64,000 nt of DNA, taken from NCBI GenBank assembly GCA_035934235.1, contig DASYYB010000014.1:92089-156088 (forward strand), read 5' to 3'. Source of the stretch: REEB95 sp035934235 (GTDB taxonomy: Bacteria; Pseudomonadota; Alphaproteobacteria; ATCC43930; CGMCC-115725). The translations under genes were made by a program, and so were the position numbers. Shown piece after piece: positions 59,551-64,000 of the stretch; within the stretch, counting starts at the first letter, position 1; each line of letters opens with the position of its first letter. Below the pieces are notes generated by a model. It was not told where the DNA came from and did not search any database. It saw only the letters and a program-made list of their open reading frames with translations.

Positions 59551-61176
59551 GTGAGCGAGACATTCGGCAGCTTCGATTACGTGATTGTCGGCGCCGGCAG
59601 CGCCGGCTGCGTGTTGGCCAACCGCCTATCGACCGATCCGGATGTTTCAGTGCTGCTGCTCGAAGCCGGCGGCAACGACAATTACATCTGGATCCGCATT
59701 CCGATCGGATATCTTTACACCCAGAACAATCCGCGCACCGATTGGTGCTTCAAGACCGAAACCGAAGCCGGACTGAACGGCCGCGCGCTCAATTATCCGC
59801 GTGGCCGTGTTCTCGGTGGCTGCTCGTCGATCAACGGCATGATCTATATGCGCGGCCAGGCACGCGACTACGACGGCTGGCGCCAGTTCGGCAATCCCGG
59901 CTGGTCGTGGGACGACGTGTTGCCGTATTTCAAGCGCTCAGAGGACAATGTCGCCGGCGCAGACGAATTCCATGGTCAGGGCGGCGAGTGGCGTGTCGAG
60001 GAGATGCGTCTGACCTGGGAGATTCTCGACGCGTTCCGCGACGCCGCCGCTGAGGTCGGCATTCCCAAAGTCGACGATTTCAATCGCGGCAACAACGAAG
60101 GCTGCGGCTATTTCCGCGTCAATCAGCGACGCGGCGTGCGTTGGAACACGGCGCGCGCGTTTCTCCGGCCGGCGATGAACCGGCCTAACCTGGCGGTCAT
60201 CACTGGTGCGCAGGCCAGCCGCATCCGGTTGGCCGGACGGCGCGCCGTCGGCGTCGATTTCGTCAAGGATGGCGTGCCGCGTCATGTCGAAGCGCGCGGC
60301 GAAGTGATCCTGGCCTCGGGCGCGATCGGTTCGCCGCAGTTGCTGCAACTTTCCGGCATCGGACCCGGCGCCCTTTTACGGCAGCACGGCATCGCCGTCG
60401 TGCACGAACTCGGTGGCGTCGGCGAGAATCTCCAGGATCACCTGCAGATCCGCACCGTCTTCAAGGTCGCCAACACGCGCACGCTCAATGAACGCGCCAA
60501 CAGCCTGCTCGGCCGCGTCGGCATGGGGCTCGAATATTTCCTGTTGAAGCGTGGGCCGCTGACCATGGCGCCGTCACAGCTCGGCTGCTTCGCCAAAAGC
60601 GATCCCTCGCGCGAAACGCCCAATCTCGAATATCACGTGCAGCCGCTGAGCCTCGACAAGTTCGGCGATCCCTGCCATCCGTTTCCGGCTTTCACGGCGT
60701 CGGTGTGCAATCTGCGGCCCGACAGCCGCGGCTTCGTGCGGATCAAAAGTGCTGATCCCAATGCCCATCCGGCAATCCATCCGAATTATCTCGCCGTCGA
60801 TGCCGATCGTCGCGTTGCCGCGGATGCCATTCGCCTGACGCGCCGCATCGTCGCCGCCAAGGCGATGGCGCGGTTCATGCCCGAGGAATATCGGCCGGGT
60901 GCGCGGCTTCAGACCGACGGCGAATTGGCGCGCGCCGCCGGCGACATCGGCACGACGATTTTCCATCCAGTCGGGACCTGCAAGATGGGCGCAGACGCCG
61001 CCGCCGTGGTGGATGCGCGGCTCGCCGTGCGCGGCATCGCCGGCTTGCGCGTCGCCGACGCGTCGATCATGCCCACGATCACTTCGGGCAATACCAATTC
61101 GCCTACCATCATGATCGCCGAGAAGGCCGCCGACATGATCCGCGAAGACCGCCGCACCGCGGTCGCCGCCCAATAA
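59551..61176 (+). CDS. GMC-family FAD-dependent oxidoreductase (choline/alcohol dehydrogenase-like)
   Basis: 541 residues from a GTG. FAD site FDYVIVGAGSAGCVLANRLS, PRGRVLGGCSSINGMIYMRG, GAIGSPQLLQLSGIGPG, and the C-terminal active site with H472 (IFHPVGTCKMG) and N514/N516 in TSGNTNSPTIMIAEKAADM. It oxidises a primary alcohol; choline is only one possibility, as no betB or transporter adjoins. Confidence 0.9.
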   Translation: MSETFGSFDYVIVGAGSAGCVLANRLSTDPDVSVLLLEAGGNDNYIWIRIPIGYLYTQNNPRTDWCFKTETEAGLNGRALNYPRGRVLGGCSSINGMIYMRGQARDYDGWRQFGNPGWSWDDVLPYFKRSEDNVAGADEFHGQGGEWRVEEMRLTWEILDAFRDAAAEVGIPKVDDFNRGNNEGCGYFRVNQRRGVRWNTARAFLRPAMNRPNLAVITGAQASRIRLAGRRAVGVDFVKDGVPRHVEARGEVILASGAIGSPQLLQLSGIGPGALLRQHGIAVVHELGGVGENLQDHLQIRTVFKVANTRTLNERANSLLGRVGMGLEYFLLKRGPLTMAPSQLGCFAKSDPSRETPNLEYHVQPLSLDKFGDPCHPFPAFTASVCNLRPDSRGFVRIKSADPNAHPAIHPNYLAVDADRRVAADAIRLTRRIVAAKAMARFMPEEYRPGARLQTDGELARAAGDIGTTIFHPVGTCKMGADAAAVVDARLAVRGIAGLRVADASIMPTITSGNTNSPTIMIAEKAADMIREDRRTAVAAQ

Positions 61177-61240
61177 GATTAGGCTTCGAAGATTCCAGTG
61201 GAGGCCGGCTTCGGCCCGTTTATACTCGGCGGCGTTCCGC

Positions 61241-62194
61241 ATGACGCCCCTCAACGAATCCCGCGCATCGGTAACGCCGGCGGCCAGCACGCTGCAGCGC
61301 CGGCTCGACGAAGGCCGTTTCTGCGTCACCGCCGAGGTGACGCCGCCGGTCGCGGCCGACCCGGCGGATTTCATCGCCCGCGCTTTACCGCTGAAGGGCG
61401 TGGCGGCGGCGGTCAACGTCACCGATGGTGCCGGCGCGAAGTCGCACCTGGCCAGCATCGCTGCGGCACATTTCCTCGTGCAGAACGGGATCGAGCCGAT
61501 CCTGCAAATGACCTGCCGCGACCGCAACCGCATCGCGTTGCAGAGCGACCTGCTGGGCGCCGTCGCTCTCGGCGTCCGTAATGTACTCATCCTTGGTGGC
61601 GACGATCCGAAGGCGGGCGATCAGCCCGAGGCGAAAGCGGTATTCGATCTCGACAGTCGCACCTTGCTGGCGACGGTGCAGAAGATGCGGCGCGAGCACA
61701 AGCTGCTGCCGGGCACCGAGATCAAGGGCGGCTTCGACCTGTTTCTCGGCGCCGCCGACCTGCCGACCGATCCACCGCCCGGTTGGGACGCCAAAAGCCT
61801 AAAGGGCAAGGCGGAGTCCGGCGCCGATTTCATCCAGACGCAGTTCTGCATGGATATCGGCGTGGTTCGGCGCTACGCCGCGCGGCTGGTGGAGCTTGGC
61901 CTCGCGCCGCGCCTCAAGATCCTGATCGGCATCGCGCCGATCCCATCGGTGCGCTCGGCGCACTGGATGAAAGAGAAGCTCTTCGGCACGATCATTCCCG
62001 ACGCGATCGTCAAACGCATCGAGAAGGCAACGGACGCGCGCGCCGAGGGCAAGCGCATCTGCGTCGAACTGCTGCAGCAGTTGGCCGAGGTTCCGGGAAT
62101 TTCCGGCGCGCACGTGATGGCGCCGCTCAATCCCTCCGATATTCCCGAAGTGATCGCGGCTTCGGGCGTGACGACCAAACAACGCGCGCTTTAG
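61241..62194 (+). CDS. Methylenetetrahydrofolate reductase family protein (second paralogue)
   Basis: 317 residues. RFCVTAEVTPPVAADPADFI is the MTHFR start; AVNVTDGAGAKSHLASIAAA, PILQMTCRDRNRIALQSDLL and VRNVLILGGDDPKAGDQPEA are the FMN/folate contact strands; ADFIQTQFCMDIGVVRRYAA matches the substrate region. It is closer to MetF than the gene at 6577 but lacks the linked metH/metE context. It may belong to demethylation or one-carbon catabolism with the neighbouring GMC and FAH-family genes. Confidence 0.85.
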   Translation: MTPLNESRASVTPAASTLQRRLDEGRFCVTAEVTPPVAADPADFIARALPLKGVAAAVNVTDGAGAKSHLASIAAAHFLVQNGIEPILQMTCRDRNRIALQSDLLGAVALGVRNVLILGGDDPKAGDQPEAKAVFDLDSRTLLATVQKMRREHKLLPGTEIKGGFDLFLGAADLPTDPPPGWDAKSLKGKAESGADFIQTQFCMDIGVVRRYAARLVELGLAPRLKILIGIAPIPSVRSAHWMKEKLFGTIIPDAIVKRIEKATDARAEGKRICVELLQQLAEVPGISGAHVMAPLNPSDIPEVIAASGVTTKQRAL

Positions 62195-62215
62195 CCGCTC
62201 GGCGGCGTGGCCGGC

Positions 62216-63133
62216 TCAGGCCATCCGGTTGACGAGCGTGCCGCAGCCTTCGATTTCGATCTTCACGACGTCGCCCTTCTTCAGGAATTCGCCACGCGGC
62301 ATGCCGACGCCCGCGGGCGTTCCGGTGGCGATCACGTCGCCGGGCCGCAGCGTCAGCTGTTCGCTGAGCCACGATACCTGTTCGGCGATGTTGTGGATCA
62401 TCTGGTTGGTGTTGGAATTCTGTTTGAGCACGCCGTTGACCCACAGCTTGATCGACAGGTTGCCGGCGTCCTTGAGGAATGCGGCTGGCGTGATCCACGG
62501 TCCCATCGGCGAGGCGTCGTCAAAACATTTCTGCCCGATCCAGTCGTAAGCCATCACCGGCGGCCGGTCCTTGCGCACCATCAGATCGCGCGCCGACAGA
62601 TCGTTGACGATAGTGTAGCCGGCGACGGCGCTAAGCGCGTGCTCGACCGGCAGATTGCGCACGGTTTTGCCGATGACGACGCCAAGTTCGGCTTCCCAAT
62701 CGACCTGCCGCGATCGCGCCGGCAGCTTCGCCGGAACATCCGGGCCGATGATCGAATGTGTCGACGTTTTGAGGAAGAACCACGGTCCATCGGGGCGGGT
62801 CGAGCGGTCGACCGTGCGGCCCTGCGCGCGCGCCATTTCCTCCATATGGTCCCAGTAATTGGCGCCGGCGCAAAACAGGCCGTCGGGATAAAGCACGGGG
62901 GCCAGCAGCTTGACGCGCTTGAGCGGTTTACCATTCGCCGGCTTGACCTTGCCGGCCGCCTTGGCGAGCGCGCCATGTGTCTTCGTCCAGGTGCCGAGCA
63001 GCGCCTTGACCGACGAGGCATCGACGCCGACGCCGCGCAACAGCGCCGCCGCCGGATAGACACGATCGCCGACAAGAACGCCTGCAACCGGCTTGTTGCC
63101 GTCGCGATAGGTCAAAAGCCGATATTCCGCCAC
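62216..63133 (-). CDS. Fumarylacetoacetate hydrolase family protein
   Basis: 305 residues from a GTG at 63133. PDGLFCAGANYWDHMEEMAR, the metal-ligand segment DWEAELGVVIGKTVRNLPVE and GYTIVNDLSARDLMVRKDRP, plus LRPGDVIATGTPAGVGMPRG are the FAH fold signatures. Such enzymes cleave or decarboxylate acylpyruvates and ring-cleavage products. Convergent with the gene at 61241 (21-base gap). Confidence 0.9.
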   Translation of the reverse strand: MAEYRLLTYRDGNKPVAGVLVGDRVYPAAALLRGVGVDASSVKALLGTWTKTHGALAKAAGKVKPANGKPLKRVKLLAPVLYPDGLFCAGANYWDHMEEMARAQGRTVDRSTRPDGPWFFLKTSTHSIIGPDVPAKLPARSRQVDWEAELGVVIGKTVRNLPVEHALSAVAGYTIVNDLSARDLMVRKDRPPVMAYDWIGQKCFDDASPMGPWITPAAFLKDAGNLSIKLWVNGVLKQNSNTNQMIHNIAEQVSWLSEQLTLRPGDVIATGTPAGVGMPRGEFLKKGDVVKIEIEGCGTLVNRMA

Positions 63134-63147
63134 GCCGCGTCCCCGTT

Positions 63148-63723
63148 TTAAATCCGTGTCGACAGCCAGATGGCGACGCGCGAGCCCGCTTTGATCGCGG
63201 CCGAGAGCAGGGGGTAGCCTGGCGTGTCGGCGGCGCCATGCTTGAGCGCGGTGTCGCGGTGCGCAATCTCGTCGGCGCGGAAATCCGCAACAATCGCTGC
63301 CAAATCGGCGTCGGTGCCGCCGAGGGTTTCGAGCTGGCCGCGATAGTGCTCGTCGATGACTTCCTCGACCGCGACGGTGCAGGCCATGGCCGCGCGCTCG
63401 CCCAAGAGCGCGGTCGCCGCGCCGAGGGCGTAACCGGCGACGTGCCAGAGCGGCGACAACGCCGTCGGCCGCACGCGCCGTTCGGCAACGAGGGCATCGA
63501 AGCGTTCGAGGTGGCGCTTTTCCTGCGCGGCCATGTGACGCACCGCAGATGCCGCTGCCGATTCTTTGAGCACCGCGAGTTGTCCGTCATAGATGCGCGC
63601 GGCGCCGTATTCACCGGCCTGATCGACCCGGATCATGCGCGCGATGGCGTCGGCGGTGGCGCGATCGCCCGGCAGCCGCGCCGCCGTCTTTCGTGCGGCG
63701 GCTTTGCCGCGCCGCCGGCTCAT
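63148..63723 (-). CDS. coq7: Demethoxyubiquinone hydroxylase (Coq7 family)
   Basis: 191 residues from the ATG at 63723, overlapping the dsbB stop by ATGA. A basic N-tail is followed by the diiron four-helix core: MIRVDQAGEYGAARIYDGQL, AAQEKRHLERFDALV (E-x-x-H), CTVAVEEVIDEHYRGQLETL and FRADEIAHRDTALKHGA (E-x-x-H). It hydroxylates demethoxyubiquinone in ubiquinone synthesis. The alphaproteobacterial/mitochondrial form, as opposed to UbiF. Confidence 0.93.
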   Translation of the reverse strand: MSRRRGKAAARKTAARLPGDRATADAIARMIRVDQAGEYGAARIYDGQLAVLKESAAASAVRHMAAQEKRHLERFDALVAERRVRPTALSPLWHVAGYALGAATALLGERAAMACTVAVEEVIDEHYRGQLETLGGTDADLAAIVADFRADEIAHRDTALKHGAADTPGYPLLSAAIKAGSRVAIWLSTRI

Positions 63724-64000
63724 GGGCGGCGCTGCCGCGCGAAGAACGCGAACACGGCGATCAGGGACGACGCGATGAAATTCCAGCCGGCGAGCGAAAT
63801 ACCGCCGAGCGACCACTGAACCTGGTCACACATCACCACCCGCGTCCGCGCCAGCATCTGCTTCAACTGCTCCAAGGTCTGCGGCACGCCGCCATTGTTG
63901 GTGCAGGCGCTCGGGCCGCGGAACCAATGGTATTCGACGCCGACATGATAGAAGCCGAGGCCGGCACTGACCACGAATACCAACGCAAGTAACAGCAGCG
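63720..64000 (-). CDS. dsbB: Disulfide bond formation protein B, 5' end beyond the window
   Basis: The visible part is about 93 codons, open to the window edge. A membrane helix (LVFVVSAGLGFYHVGVEYHW) is followed by the periplasmic loop with two cysteines, GPSACTNN and VMCDQVQWSLGGISLAGWN; the CDxVxW-x6-SLAGWN pattern is the DsbB signature. A final helix and RQRRP tail follow. DsbB reoxidises DsbA with quinone, which fits its coupling to coq7. The first helix pair and start codon lie outside. Confidence 0.85.
   Translation of the reverse strand, partial: LLLLALVFVVSAGLGFYHVGVEYHWFRGPSACTNNGGVPQTLEQLKQMLARTRVVMCDQVQWSLGGISLAGWNFIASSLIAVFAFFARQRRP

Noticed and set aside
1..64000. CRISPR arrays, insertion sequences, prophage, tRNA or rRNA genes
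   Set aside because: No regularly spaced repeats, transposase or integrase motifs, or recognisable tRNA/rRNA sequence were found by eye; short tRNAs could still be missed.

Overview
The window is 64 kb of high-GC DNA from an alphaproteobacterium. The strongest lineage marker is a general stress response pair, a NepR-type anti-sigma factor (15363-15557) and an EcfG-type sigma factor (22670-23263), which is known only from Alphaproteobacteria. Other genes fit: cyanide-insensitive-type cydAB, DUF6134, ElaB/DUF883 and Coq7. I recognised no rRNA, tRNA, insertion sequence, phage or CRISPR array. It reads as ordinary chromosome with a large stress and storage-sugar block in the middle.

0-14 kb is mixed housekeeping and small redox genes. 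It holds a fused pabB-pabC, a GST, a DUF3750 lipoprotein, a cluster of haem-oxygenase-like diiron protein, DUF2249-like protein and CMD protein, DoxX, and a nitroreductase. A folate-reductase-family gene is coupled to a methyltransferase with an N-terminal DNA-binding-like segment, and their upstream region is AT-rich and full of inverted repeats. TetR, MarC, glutamate dehydrogenase and two secreted proteins follow.

14-42.5 kb is the centre of the window. rpiA and nepR are followed by a GH15 trehalase/glucoamylase-type gene, two small membrane stress proteins, and a tightly overlapped operon gnd-zwf-pgl-ROK glucokinase (oxidative pentose phosphate entry, NADPH). Then come ecfG, a GH13 alpha-glucosidase, and a 17.4 kb minus-strand operon otsA-glgE-treS/mak-glgB-glgX-treZ-malQ-treY. 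A perfect EcfG-type promoter (GGAAC-N16-CGTT) lies 64 bases upstream of otsA. Together these genes can make trehalose from UDP-glucose, maltose or alpha-glucan. They can also turn trehalose into glucan through maltose 1-phosphate, break both down to glucose, and feed glucose 6-phosphate to NADPH production. otsB is not in the window.

42.6-53.8 kb carries envelope and oxidative-stress genes (RlpA, a phospholipase D-like lipoprotein, Fe-superoxide dismutase, a ferritin-like diiron protein), an amidohydrolase/class II aldolase pair, a noncoding stretch with consecutive hairpins (about 49.2-49.3 kb), an MscS channel, cydAB and a YoaK-family protein.

53.8-64 kb is a catabolic block. A TetR regulator lies between an orphan substrate-binding protein gene and an SDR/aryl-acid ligase/amidohydrolase operon. 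Nearly identical promoter-operator modules precede both targets. Then follow a cold-shock gene, a GMC oxidoreductase, a second folate-reductase-family gene, an FAH-family hydrolase, coq7 and a dsbB gene cut by the window edge.
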